From the NCBI RefSeq assembly GCF_001547935.1, contig NZ_AP014635.1:558001-622000 (forward strand): a stretch of DNA of 64,000 nt. The letters run 5' to 3'. Positions 50,593 through 64,000 of the stretch are shown here, one piece after another; the stretch's first letter is position 1; each line of letters opens with the position of its first letter. The stretch comes from Vibrio tritonius (GTDB taxonomy: Bacteria > Pseudomonadota > Gammaproteobacteria > Enterobacterales > Vibrionaceae). Below the pieces are notes generated by a model. That model was not told the origin of the DNA. It saw only the letters and a program-made list of their open reading frames with translations, and did no database searches. The translations under genes were made by a program, and so were the position numbers.

Positions 50593-51033
50593 TTATGGTG
50601 TGTCGAGTAACCCACCTAAGACGAGCTTTTCTCGTAATTCTTCAGTTCGACGACGATTAGAGCCAAAATCGGGGTACTCGTTTCTCGATTGTGAGCGAAC
50701 AATTAACTGGAAGTCGGATATCTTCAGTTCTAAATCATCGACAAGTCGCAATATTTTAGAGGTGCATTCGACACGCACGTAGTCGCTGTCCTCGTCTCGA
50801 ACAGCGATTCTTGTTCCTGGAAGAGTTAAAACTACACGCTCAACCTGCTCTAAGGTCACTCCGGGACGAAGAATAAAAGGGGCGAGATGAACTTTTTCGC
50901 TAGTATCTGCGGTGGAGACACACTGCGTATCCGCACGACATGGTTTTGTCGTACGATCGTTGGTGGGCTCAATGCCTTGACTACAAGCGCACAAGACACA
51001 GGCAATAATGATAAGAGAGACCGATTTAAACAT
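50593..51033 (-). CDS. DUF1499 lipoprotein, function unknown
   Basis: 146 residues. Lipoprotein signal with lipobox LCAC (Cys17 region), a spacer with two Cys (KPCRADTQCVS), and a DUF1499-type domain: DYVRVECTSKILRLVDDLELKI followed by IVRSQSRNEYPDFGSNRRRTEELREKL. The family has no established function; many members are outer-membrane or secreted. It lies alone between gltD and mtnN on the same strand, with 252 and 68 bp gaps. Confidence 0.85.
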   Translation of the reverse strand: MFKSVSLIIIACVLCACSQGIEPTNDRTTKPCRADTQCVSTADTSEKVHLAPFILRPGVTLEQVERVVLTLPGTRIAVRDEDSDYVRVECTSKILRLVDDLELKISDFQLIVRSQSRNEYPDFGSNRRRTEELREKLVLGGLLDTP

Positions 51034-51223
51034 GACTGCACCCCGAGTGCGTAATCAAATTACTTAGTATTTTCCCTTAGAGCACACTTCTTCAAGCAAG
51101 CCTGCACTTGTGTGAAGTGATTCGGGTTGCTTTGTCTGATCACTCAAATCTAATGTATTTTATCTTGGTTTTACATCCATCTTGTGACCAGAGTAAAGAC
51201 GTTGCAATTATAGATCGTGCAAC

Positions 51224-51255
51224 AAAAAAAGGATCCATATCTCTATGAATCCTTT
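51224..51255 (-). terminator. Rho-independent terminator of gltBD
   Basis: On the minus strand AAAGGAT and ATCCTTT pair across a 14-nt loop, followed by TTTT. It lies ~31 bp after the gltD stop. Confidence 0.8.
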
Positions 51256-51285
51256 ATCAAATATCATTTTATGTGCGCTAAGGCA

Positions 51286-57182
<5,897 letters not shown>

Positions 57183-57780
57183 TGCAATTCTCCCTTCTTG
57201 CCTTTCTGTCTTCCAGACAGCAAATGACTAGCTATTCTTGTTGATTATAATTATATGAGTGTTTATGTAATAAAAATGACTAAAACTGTAAAAGAGCTCA
57301 GTTATAAAATTTTCACTGAGTTCACAACCTATAGCTAATTGTACAAAAGGTCAAGCCACTGGTGAAAAATCAATCATGCAGGGGGTTTAGAGGTAAGTTC
57401 TATTTTAAAGTCTTTAATTTCAATGATTTAAAAAATCATTTGTTGCACTAAAATTCTTCATTTCTCTCACATTATGAGAAATTTAACTAAAATGAGTGTA
57501 GATGGTGCTGGTGTGCAAAGTCCAGATATGAGGTGGTTGTCATATTAATGCGGTTATTTTGCAGAGTTATTATCTGACTATTTATTTTATTTTGGTTTTT
57601 TACTCTAATTTATTGGCAAGGCCTTTATGAATCCTTTGATGGTGCCTTGTCGAGCCGTTATCTACTGAACAAAACACGATTTTATGTACTTTTCTTGATT
57701 TTGATTAGGCTTGCCGTGACTCTGGTCGCCTAAACTTCTTCCGTATTGATATCTCTCTTTTGTACAACGGAAAATGCTCC
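57183..57780. other. Long divergent intergenic region between gltB and yhcC
   Basis: 598 bp, AT-rich, no coding frames. Inverted repeats: GAGCTCAGT (57294-57302) with ACTGAGTTC (57315-57323, one wobble), a perfect 8-bp AATGATTT (57422-57429) / AAATCATT (57433-57440), and CAAGGC ... GCCTTG near 57619-57651. E. coli gltBDF has a long Lrp- and IHF-bound region; this may be its counterpart. I could not place a promoter with confidence. Confidence 0.5.
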
Positions 57781-58740
57781 ATGCAGTTACATGAATTGGT
57801 GAATACTATCGGCCAAGATTTACAACGTCGTTATGGAGAACGCGTTCATAAGTTAACTTTGCATGGCGGTTTTAGCTGTCCTAACCGAGATGGCACGATA
57901 GGTCGTGGTGGATGCACATTTTGCAATGTAGCTTCATTTGCGGATGAGCAAACCCAAATTCAATCGATTGAACAGCAACTCACCAATCGTGCCGGTGAGA
58001 TTACTCGAGCTAATAAATACTTGGCATATTTTCAAGCTTATACAAGTACTTATGCAGAGGTTCAGGTGCTAAGAAACATGTATGAGCAGGCGTTGAAAAT
58101 GGCCAATATTGTTGGTCTTTGTGTGGGGACTCGCCCAGATTGTGTTCCGGATGCTGTTCTTGAATTACTAGCTTCTTACGTAGATCAAGGTTATGAAGTG
58201 TGGTTAGAGTTAGGGTTGCAGACCGCCAATGACCAGACTCTTAAACGAATTAATCGCGGTCATGATTACGCGGCCTATGCCGAGATAGTGCCACGTGCGC
58301 GTGCGCTTGGAATCAAGGTGTGTACACATCTGATTATCGGCTTACCCAAAGAAGGGAAAGAGGATAACCTGCAAACGCTTGCCAAAGTGTTAGAGACAGG
58401 AACCGATGGCATTAAATTGCATGGTTTACACATTGTTGAAGGAAGCACGATGGCGAAAGCATGGCATGCAGGAAGGCTTGAGGCGCCCACGCTGGAGTTC
58501 TATCTTGATGTTGCGAGTGAAATGATTCGCCGTACTCCACCAGAGATCATTTATCACCGCGTTTCTTCAGCGGCGCGCCGCCCAACGCTATTATCCCCAC
58601 TCTGGTGTGAGAACCGCTGGTTAGCGATGACCGAGTTAGGCAAAATCCTCAATGAGCTTGGCCCGCAAGGTTCCTTGCTCGGCCAGCCATTTTGTTACAC
58701 TCTGCCTAATAGTCAGGCTCTCCATCACAATATCAACTAA
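57781..58740 (+). CDS. yhcC: Radical SAM protein YhcC (TIGR01212 family)
   Basis: 319 residues from the ATG at 57781 (MQLHELVNTIGQDLQRRYG). Radical SAM cluster Cys33-x11-Cys45-x2-Cys48 in FSCPNRDGTIGRGGCTFCN, followed by YLAYFQAYTSTYAEVQVLR and VGLCVGTRPDCVPDAVLEL. The family is conserved but its reaction is unproven. The frame is open from a TTG at 57760, seven codons earlier; the family N terminus supports 57781. In E. coli it lies between arcB and gltB. Confidence 0.95.
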   Translation: MQLHELVNTIGQDLQRRYGERVHKLTLHGGFSCPNRDGTIGRGGCTFCNVASFADEQTQIQSIEQQLTNRAGEITRANKYLAYFQAYTSTYAEVQVLRNMYEQALKMANIVGLCVGTRPDCVPDAVLELLASYVDQGYEVWLELGLQTANDQTLKRINRGHDYAAYAEIVPRARALGIKVCTHLIIGLPKEGKEDNLQTLAKVLETGTDGIKLHGLHIVEGSTMAKAWHAGRLEAPTLEFYLDVASEMIRRTPPEIIYHRVSSAARRPTLLSPLWCENRWLAMTELGKILNELGPQGSLLGQPFCYTLPNSQALHHNIN

Positions 58741-58757
58741 ATAGAGTTGGTTTAGCG

Positions 58758-59321
58758 TCAGTTTTCTTGAGGTAGTGTTCGGGATACTTTGGCTGGATTG
58801 CCCATCGCCAGATGATAGGCTGGGACATCTTTGGTCACTACACTACCTGCACCGATGACAGCACCATCACCAATCGTTACTCCTGGTAAAATAATCGCCC
58901 CGCCACCAATCCAAACGTGAGAACCTATGGTAATAGGCTTAGCCCAGCCTATGTGTTGGTCACGAGTTGCTGCATCTAATGGATGATGCGCCGTGTAAAT
59001 TTGAACATTAGGGCCAATAAATACGTGATCGCCAATGGTTACTGGTGCACAATCTAACAACACGAAATTGAAGTTGATAAAAACGTGACTGCCAAGCGAG
59101 GTATTGACGCCATAATCAACATTTAATTGTTTCTCAAAATGCACGTCTTCCCCAATTTGAGAAAAAATTTGTTCCAATAATGCTTGTTGTTCATCGAGCG
59201 CTTCTCGTGGCAAAAGGTTGTATTCGGCGACTCTATTACGAGTTAGATTGCGAATTTCGATCAGTTCAGCATCATTAATTGGATAGCGTTTACCCGCCAC
59301 CATATCTTGATAAGCACTCAT
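58758..59321 (-). CDS. Sugar O-acetyltransferase, maltose/galactoside acetyltransferase type (Maa/NodL)
   Basis: 187 residues from the ATG at 59321. Short N-terminal Mac domain (MVAGKRYPINDAELIEIRNLTRN), then a left-handed parallel beta-helix of hexapeptide repeats with the catalytic His in IYTAHHPLDAATRDQH and the GAIILPGVTIGDGAVIGAGSVV tail. Such enzymes acetylate sugars with acetyl-CoA; the true substrate is unknown. GGGGA precedes the ATG. Reading further to 59378 would translate the 39-bp repeat, so I reject that start. Convergent with yhcC (17 bp gap). Confidence 0.9.
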   Translation of the reverse strand: MSAYQDMVAGKRYPINDAELIEIRNLTRNRVAEYNLLPREALDEQQALLEQIFSQIGEDVHFEKQLNVDYGVNTSLGSHVFINFNFVLLDCAPVTIGDHVFIGPNVQIYTAHHPLDAATRDQHIGWAKPITIGSHVWIGGGAIILPGVTIGDGAVIGAGSVVTKDVPAYHLAMGNPAKVSRTLPQEN

Positions 59322-59332
59322 GATTTCCCCTG

Positions 59333-59371
59333 TATACCCAAGTAACCGTATCTTGAGGTCATTTGGGTATA
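59333..59371. repeat. 39-bp minimal copy D of the palindromic element
   Basis: It consists of TATACCCAAGTAACCG joined directly to the right-end sequence TATCTTGAGGTCATTTGG-GTATA, so the two terminal repeats abut with nothing between, forming an almost perfect palindrome. It begins 12 bp upstream of the acetyltransferase start codon, between the likely promoter and the Shine-Dalgarno. Confidence 0.85.
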
Positions 59372-59493
59372 TAACCAATAATATAAACCGCTAATACTAC
59401 GGGGCTGTTATCAGGTAAAAAGAGAAGTAGGTCGAATTTACTTTATTCGACTTACTGTGAGGAATTATTTAGCAATAACTGATATTTAATGAG

Positions 59494-60345
59494 TTAACGC
59501 ACTTCCATGAGCTGATATTGCTTAGGGGTAATGCCATATTCTTTTTTGAATAAACGAATATAGTGAGAGATATTGTCGTAACCAGTTTCATAAGCAGTGT
59601 CTGTGACAGAAAGGTTCCGCAAATACTGACGAGATTTCTTTAAACGCAGCTTGGTTAGATAGTCTTTTGGACATTGGTTGGTAATCAATTTAAATTTCTG
59701 GCTGAAATTAGACAGTGACATATCCACCTCTTCTGCAATATCTGAAATGGACATGTGGTTGCCTTGCGTCGAATTCATTAAGCGAATGGCTTTATTGATT
59801 GGATGATGCTGGTGGTGTTGAATAATGTCGTGGCATCCTTGAATTTTCATCAATTCATAGACTAATTCTTGGCTAGTAATATCTACCAAAAATTTCATGT
59901 TGGCATCTTCTTCCACCATGATCTCTTGCATGCGAGATTGTAACGCTGTTAGCCGATGGGAAATTGAATCTAGAAAAAATGTTGAATAGGTAATGTCTTT
60001 AGCTAACTCGATTTGCAAATTAGCTGACACTTTTTGGTTAACATCATCGATTAAGTGATCGCTAAATTCATACACCAACGCTTTAGTGTATTCTGGCATC
60101 GACATATAGACGTTGGAATGGGGTGGTAAAAGGATAAATTGCTCCTTACCGTAAACGAAGCGTTCAGACTGATTAATGCTTACTGTTTTGCTTCCTGAGA
60201 TAATAGTACACAGGCGAGGTGAGTCATACGAACGATATTCATCGCAAAAATGCTTGGGTAGATCGTAGTACATCAAATTAATGCTATCAGTTGAAAAAGC
60301 ATATTCGGTTTCAGCTACCTTGTTAAAATTAGAAATTTTATCCAT
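59494..60345 (-). CDS. AraC-family transcriptional regulator
   Basis: 283 residues: N-terminal cupin-like sensing domain (about 1-160, LCTIISGSKTVSINQSERFVYGKEQFILLP), and a C-terminal AraC DNA-binding domain (about 180-283) with both helix-turn-helices, SISDIAEEVDMSLSNFSQKFK and VTDTAYETGYDNISHYIRLFKKEYG. Ligand unknown. It is on the same strand as, and 331 bp downstream of, the aldehyde dehydrogenase gene; by position it most likely controls that gene or the acetyltransferase beyond. The sequence looks more AT-rich than the core genes around. Confidence 0.88.
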   Translation of the reverse strand: MDKISNFNKVAETEYAFSTDSINLMYYDLPKHFCDEYRSYDSPRLCTIISGSKTVSINQSERFVYGKEQFILLPPHSNVYMSMPEYTKALVYEFSDHLIDDVNQKVSANLQIELAKDITYSTFFLDSISHRLTALQSRMQEIMVEEDANMKFLVDITSQELVYELMKIQGCHDIIQHHQHHPINKAIRLMNSTQGNHMSISDIAEEVDMSLSNFSQKFKLITNQCPKDYLTKLRLKKSRQYLRNLSVTDTAYETGYDNISHYIRLFKKEYGITPKQYQLMEVR

Positions 60346-60676
60346 AGGGCACCTCGTTTTTTTATGCCTGAACAGCGCTGATTATAGGGGAAGTTATTCC
60401 TATTCACTATATTAGTTTTTATGAGCGTAAGTTCATTATTTAGTCTTTAGTCATTAAATTTAATGAGTTATAAAGTGTAAATACGCGTTATTTGGTGAAA
60501 TGTGTGATCTGGATTTAGTCCATGGATAAATAAGAAAGGCCCAACAAGTAATGTGGTAGGTCTTGTTGAGCCTGCTTATGTTATTGGTTTAGACAAGAAA
60601 GAACGGGTCTCTTCTATACCCTTTCTTTGCGACAGAAGCTTGGGAATGTCACTGACGCAGAAGAAACCAAGTTAAC
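60346..60676. other. Intergenic region between araC-type gene and aldehyde dehydrogenase
   Basis: 331 bp. It contains the terminator at 60527-60572 and, at 60498-60512, AAATGTGTGATCTGG, similar to a sequence upstream of the aldehyde dehydrogenase. No genes. Confidence 0.6.
60527..60572 (-). terminator. Probable terminator of the aldehyde dehydrogenase gene
   Basis: On the minus strand GGCTCAACAAG pairs with CTTGTTGGGCC around a 12-nt loop, then TTTCTTATTTATCC. ~105 bp after the stop. Confidence 0.7.
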
Positions 60677-62050
60677 TTAAGCAACGTTTTCCAGTTGTTC
60701 TTCGAAGTGGTAAACCACTTTCTTGATATTAAATAGATGTTCAGGACCTACGTTATCAGATACTGAACTGCCACCAACAGCGCCGCAACCTAGCGTTAAA
60801 GCTGGTGTTAGGTCGGTAGTTGCGCCAATCCCGCCTAACGCACTTGGTGTGTTAACCAGACAACGTGATACAGGCATACGAAGAGAGAATTCTTGAATCA
60901 CACTGATGTTGTTTGAGTGAATTGAAGCCGTATGACCACTACCTTCGTTGACTAATAAATCATTACAACGTTGCAGTGCAGCTGCGTTGTCTTCCTCTAC
61001 ATAGAACGCCAAGATAGGAGTCAATTTTTCTCTTGAATATGGGTTAGTTTTACTAACGGTGTTTTGCTCTGACAGTAAGATACGGGTGTCATCTGGAACA
61101 GTGATACCTGCAAGTTCTGCAACATATTGTGCTGTTTTACCAACGATTTGTGGGTTCATGGTGCCATTTTCACGCAGAATGAATTGGCCTAGTTGCGCAG
61201 ACTCTTCGTTAGATAGGAAATAACCGCCATTTTTCACGATCTCATTGCGCACGCGTTCTGCCATGGATTTTTCAACCACAATGGATTGCTCTGATGCGCA
61301 GATAACGCCGTTGTCGAAGGTTTTACTAAGGAAAATCTTTTCTACAGCTTTTGTTACGTTTGCTGATTTTTCGATGTAAGCCGGTGAATTACCTGGGCCG
61401 ACACCAATTGCAGGGTTACCAGAGCTGTATGCCGCACGTACCATCGCTTCGCCACCAGTTGCAAGAATAAGGGCGGTGTCATGGTTGGTCATCAGCTCTT
61501 GAGTGCCTTCGAGTGAAAGCTTGCTCATGCAGCCAATAATACCTTCTGGTGCGCCAGCTGCTAGTGCTGCTTCATAGACAACACGTACGGTTTCTGTAAT
61601 GGATTTGATTGCAGATGGGTGTGGAGAAATAACAATGCCATTGCCTGATTTGATAGCAATCATTGTCTTATAAATAGTGGTCGATGTTGGGTTGGTTGAT
61701 GGAATCAGTGCCGCCAATACACCCATAGGTACGGCTACATCCATTGTGCGAGTCACAAGATCGGTATTGAGTACACCTATCGTTTTCTGGTCTTTAATGT
61801 GCTCGTAAAGCTTTTTACTAGCAAATTCATTTTTCACTACCTTATCAGCAGCATTACCAAACCCGGTTTCATCAGCAGCCAATTGCGCTAGGCGAATGCT
61901 CTCACGTAGTGCTGCATCTGCCATGCTTTTTACGATGCTATCGATTTGCATTTGAGAAAATGTTTTTAAGGTGGTTTGGGCTTGAGCTGCCTGTTGGATA
62001 AGAGCTTGAGCTTCTTGTACCGACTCGTTAGTTAGGGTTTCACGTGTCAT
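60677..62050 (-). CDS. CoA-acylating aldehyde dehydrogenase (EutE/PduP/SucD-like)
   Basis: 457 residues from the ATG at 62050 (GGAGAT upstream); the frame is open to 62113 but the extra residues are not family-like. It has the aldehyde-dehydrogenase fold of the acylating group: [51 protein letters not shown] and catalytic Cys251 in [10 protein letters not shown]. Such enzymes convert an aldehyde, CoA and NAD+ to acyl-CoA and NADH, or the reverse. Length and C terminus ([20 protein letters not shown]) resemble AdhE N-terminal and SucD-type enzymes. No alcohol dehydrogenase or microcompartment gene adjoins it. Substrate unknown. Confidence 0.88.
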   Translation of the reverse strand: MTRETLTNESVQEAQALIQQAAQAQTTLKTFSQMQIDSIVKSMADAALRESIRLAQLAADETGFGNAADKVVKNEFASKKLYEHIKDQKTIGVLNTDLVTRTMDVAVPMGVLAALIPSTNPTSTTIYKTMIAIKSGNGIVISPHPSAIKSITETVRVVYEAALAAGAPEGIIGCMSKLSLEGTQELMTNHDTALILATGGEAMVRAAYSSGNPAIGVGPGNSPAYIEKSANVTKAVEKIFLSKTFDNGVICASEQSIVVEKSMAERVRNEIVKNGGYFLSNEESAQLGQFILRENGTMNPQIVGKTAQYVAELAGITVPDDTRILLSEQNTVSKTNPYSREKLTPILAFYVEEDNAAALQRCNDLLVNEGSGHTASIHSNNISVIQEFSLRMPVSRCLVNTPSALGGIGATTDLTPALTLGCGAVGGSSVSDNVGPEHLFNIKKVVYHFEEQLENVA

Positions 62051-62357
62051 GGGAATATCTCCAATGTTGTACTCATTATGTATGTGAGCTTTCCATGGCG
62101 CGGATAATAGCAACGGGGCTTTTTCACAACTAATTCACATTTTAAAAAAATAGCTCATTTTTTAATGACGGAAATGGGAGTGCAAAATACGTGATCTGGG
62201 TAATAAAATCGGCCAACTAATGTTATTTTGTAAAATGAAAGGAAATGAGAGAGAAAGTGGGCGAATCAACTAACTTCAATGGGTTGTGATTGAGAAAGCT
62301 GACGAATAGGGCATAAACACGCTAGACTAGCACTAATTCATTCCTATGGAGTTTTGA
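62051..62357. other. Divergent region between aldehyde dehydrogenase and arcB
   Basis: 307 bp; must contain promoters for both. AAATACGTGATCTGG at 62187-62201 resembles the 60498-60512 sequence and half a CRP site. CTATGGAGTTTTGA precedes arcB. Confidence 0.5.
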
Positions 62358-64000
62358 ATGAAACCAATGAAGAATTTGGCTCAGTATTATGTCGACTTGT
62401 TAGTCAAGCTGGGCATTTTGCGTTTTTCTATTCTCTTAGCGCTGGCGCTGGTTGCTCTCGCCGTTGTAGTTCAAGTGGGGATTACTTTAGCCCTGAAAGG
62501 ACATGTGGATGACATTGATATCGTCCGCTCGGTCTTTTTTGGTTTGCTTATTACTCCATGGGCTGTTTATTTTCTTTCTGTTGTTGTCGATCAGCTTGAA
62601 GAGTCGCGTCAGCGTCTCTCTAAATTGGTTTCTAAACTGAAAGATATGCGCTCACGCGATCAGGAATTGAATCAGAAACTGCAGCAGAATATAGTCAAAC
62701 TTAATCAAGAAATTGAAGAGCGAATAAAAGCGGAAGAAGCACGTGAGATTGCGATGGTCGACTTGGAAAACGAAGTCCATCAGCGTGAAAAAACGCAACT
62801 TGAACTGGCGGAACGTACGGCCTTGTTACGTTCTTTTATTGATGCATCACCTGATCTGATTTATTACCGTAATGCAAAAGGTGAGTTTTCTGGCTGTAAC
62901 CGTGCCATGGAAGAGTTGACTGGACGCAGTGAGCACGAATTGGTGGGGCTAACGCCGTGGGATGTGTATCGCAAAGAGATTGCTCAATCGATTGTGGAAA
63001 CTGACCAAGATGTATTCAAAACCAATAGTTCGATTACCTATGAACAATGGCTTGAGTATCCTGATGGAAGTAAGAGCTTTTTTGAACTGCGTAAGGTACC
63101 TTTTTATAGCAAAGATGGTGATCACCTAGGCCTAGTCGGATTTGGTCGTGATATTACCGAGCGTAAACGTCATGAAGAGTCTTTAGAGAAAGCGTCACGG
63201 GATAAAACCACCTTCATTTCTACTATTAGCCATGAATTGCGTACGCCCCTTAATGGTATCGTGGGTTTAAGCCGTATGTTACTGGATTCGCCGTTGACTC
63301 AAGAGCAGCACAAGTACATGCAGACGATCAATGTGAGCGCAGTAACGTTAGGTAATATTTTTAACGATATTATTGATATGGATAAGTTTGATCGTCGTAA
63401 GCTGGAGCTTTTCCCTGCATCGCTTGATTTCGATGAGTTTGTGGTTGAACTAGAGAGCCTTTCTACCCTAATGGCAGAGCAGAAAGGATTGCGTTTTGAC
63501 CTTGACCGACTGACAGACTTGCCCCATTTGATTGAGGTTGATGCAACGCGTCTACGCCAGGTTTTGTGGAATATTATCAGTAATGCGGTGAAATTCACGA
63601 AAGAAGGCGGCATTGTGATGACGGTCAGTGCTGAGATTGAAGACGACTTTGCTGATATTATTATGGATATTGAAGATACTGGAATTGGCATTCCAGAAAG
63701 TGAAGTCGATAAAATCTTTGCCATGTATTATCAGGTGAAATCAGGTAAAGATAATCTTCATGCCGTCGGAACTGGTATTGGTTTATCTGTGTCTCGTCAG
63801 CTGATTAACCTGATGGGCGGTGACATTACGGTGAGCAGTGAAGAGGGCTTTGGTAGCACGTTCACCGTTACGATTCGTGTTCCTGTTATTCATGAGGAGG
63901 AAGATCATTCGATTCAGTATGAGTCGCAACGACCTTTAAATATCTTTATGGTCGAAGATATTCCTCTCAATATTACGGTTGCTCGCTCTTTACTGGAATC
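62358..64000 (+). CDS. arcB: Aerobic respiration control sensor ArcB (hybrid histidine kinase), partial
   Basis: 547 codons are visible; the gene runs off the right edge. Two membrane helices (about 22-43 and 58-77), a coiled coil (80-150), a PAS domain (about 155-275, LRSFIDASPDLIYYRNAKGEF), a dimerisation domain with phospho-accepting His292 (STISHELRTPLNGIVG), an ATPase domain with NAVKFTKEGG and GIGLSVSRQL, then the start of the receiver domain near 526 (IFMVEDIPLNITVARSLLE). His292 is the E. coli ArcB number. The receiver Asp and HPt domain lie beyond the window. ArcB senses quinone redox state and signals to ArcA. Confidence 0.96.
   Translation, partial: MKPMKNLAQYYVDLLVKLGILRFSILLALALVALAVVVQVGITLALKGHVDDIDIVRSVFFGLLITPWAVYFLSVVVDQLEESRQRLSKLVSKLKDMRSRDQELNQKLQQNIVKLNQEIEERIKAEEAREIAMVDLENEVHQREKTQLELAERTALLRSFIDASPDLIYYRNAKGEFSGCNRAMEELTGRSEHELVGLTPWDVYRKEIAQSIVETDQDVFKTNSSITYEQWLEYPDGSKSFFELRKVPFYSKDGDHLGLVGFGRDITERKRHEESLEKASRDKTTFISTISHELRTPLNGIVGLSRMLLDSPLTQEQHKYMQTINVSAVTLGNIFNDIIDMDKFDRRKLELFPASLDFDEFVVELESLSTLMAEQKGLRFDLDRLTDLPHLIEVDATRLRQVLWNIISNAVKFTKEGGIVMTVSAEIEDDFADIIMDIEDTGIGIPESEVDKIFAMYYQVKSGKDNLHAVGTGIGLSVSRQLINLMGGDITVSSEEGFGSTFTVTIRVPVIHEEEDHSIQYESQRPLNIFMVEDIPLNITVARSLLE

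Noticed and set aside
57610..57630. Possible sigma54 promoter TGGCAAGGCC upstream of yhcC
   Set aside because: The -24 GG is present but no GC falls at the -12 position with correct spacing.
59322..59378. N-terminal extension of the acetyltransferase (MVIYPNDLK...)
   Set aside because: It is a translation of the 39-bp repeat; the Shine-Dalgarno and family start support 59321.

Overview
The window is a stretch of core chromosome from a gammaproteobacterium, almost certainly a Vibrio or close relative. The evidence is the gene order (ffh to rplS, then degS-degQ-zapG/zapE, rplM-rpsI, petABC, sspAB, dolP-diaA-yraN-lpoA/rsmI, rnpB, division and cell-wall cluster, secA-mutT, dapB-carAB, and finally gltBD-yhcC-arcB), protein sequences that read as Vibrio orthologues, and a dispersed palindromic repeat with TATACCC ends. 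The DNA is moderately AT-rich. I cannot name the species.

Layout. 1-2.5 kb: 3' end of ffh and the rpsP-rimM-trmD-rplS translation operon. 2.7-7.3 kb: two periplasmic HtrA proteases (degS, degQ) and zapG on the minus strand, divergent from zapE. 7.4-12.7 kb: rplM-rpsI behind a structured leader, a complete 266-bp palindromic repeat, cytochrome bc1 operon petABC, and sspA-sspB. 12.8-17.1 kb: lpoA-yraN-diaA-dolP on the minus strand, divergent from rsmI. 17.2-17.6 kb: RNase P RNA. 17.7-34.4 kb: the division and cell-wall cluster rsmH-ftsL-ftsI-murE-murF-mraY-murD-ftsW-murG-murC-ftsQ-ftsA-ftsZ-lpxC, without mraZ at the front and without ddlB before ftsQ. 34.4-35.4 kb: a 1.1-kb gene-free gap with two repeat copies, then secA-mutT and dapB. 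39.5-44.5 kb: carAB with a sigma70-type promoter and two candidate arginine-repressor boxes. 44.5-51 kb: mostly minus-strand small units (TSUP permease, LysR regulator, pdxY, TRIC-type channel, mtnN-cbiB-btuF, a DUF1499 lipoprotein). 51.3-57.2 kb: gltB-gltD. 57.8-64 kb: yhcC and arcB (cut by the window end), separated by three genes not found between them in E. coli: a sugar/maltose-type acetyltransferase, an AraC regulator and a CoA-acylating aldehyde dehydrogenase.

How the genes work together. Most of the window is housekeeping: ribosome and tRNA maturation, envelope quality control, respiration, peptidoglycan precursor synthesis and septation, protein export, carbamoyl phosphate and glutamate synthesis. 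Non-routine material is concentrated in intergenic DNA. There are five copies or fragments of one ERIC-like nested palindrome: two near full length that show a compensatory base-pair change relative to each other, one internally deleted, one reduced to 39 bp, and one decayed end. There is also a sigma70-type promoter in the space where ddlB would lie, and an accessory three-gene insertion next to arcB. I found no CRISPR array, prophage, transposase, tRNA or rRNA. I see no clear new defence or biosynthetic system; the best candidates for something under-described are the repeat family and the acyl-CoA aldehyde dehydrogenase module.
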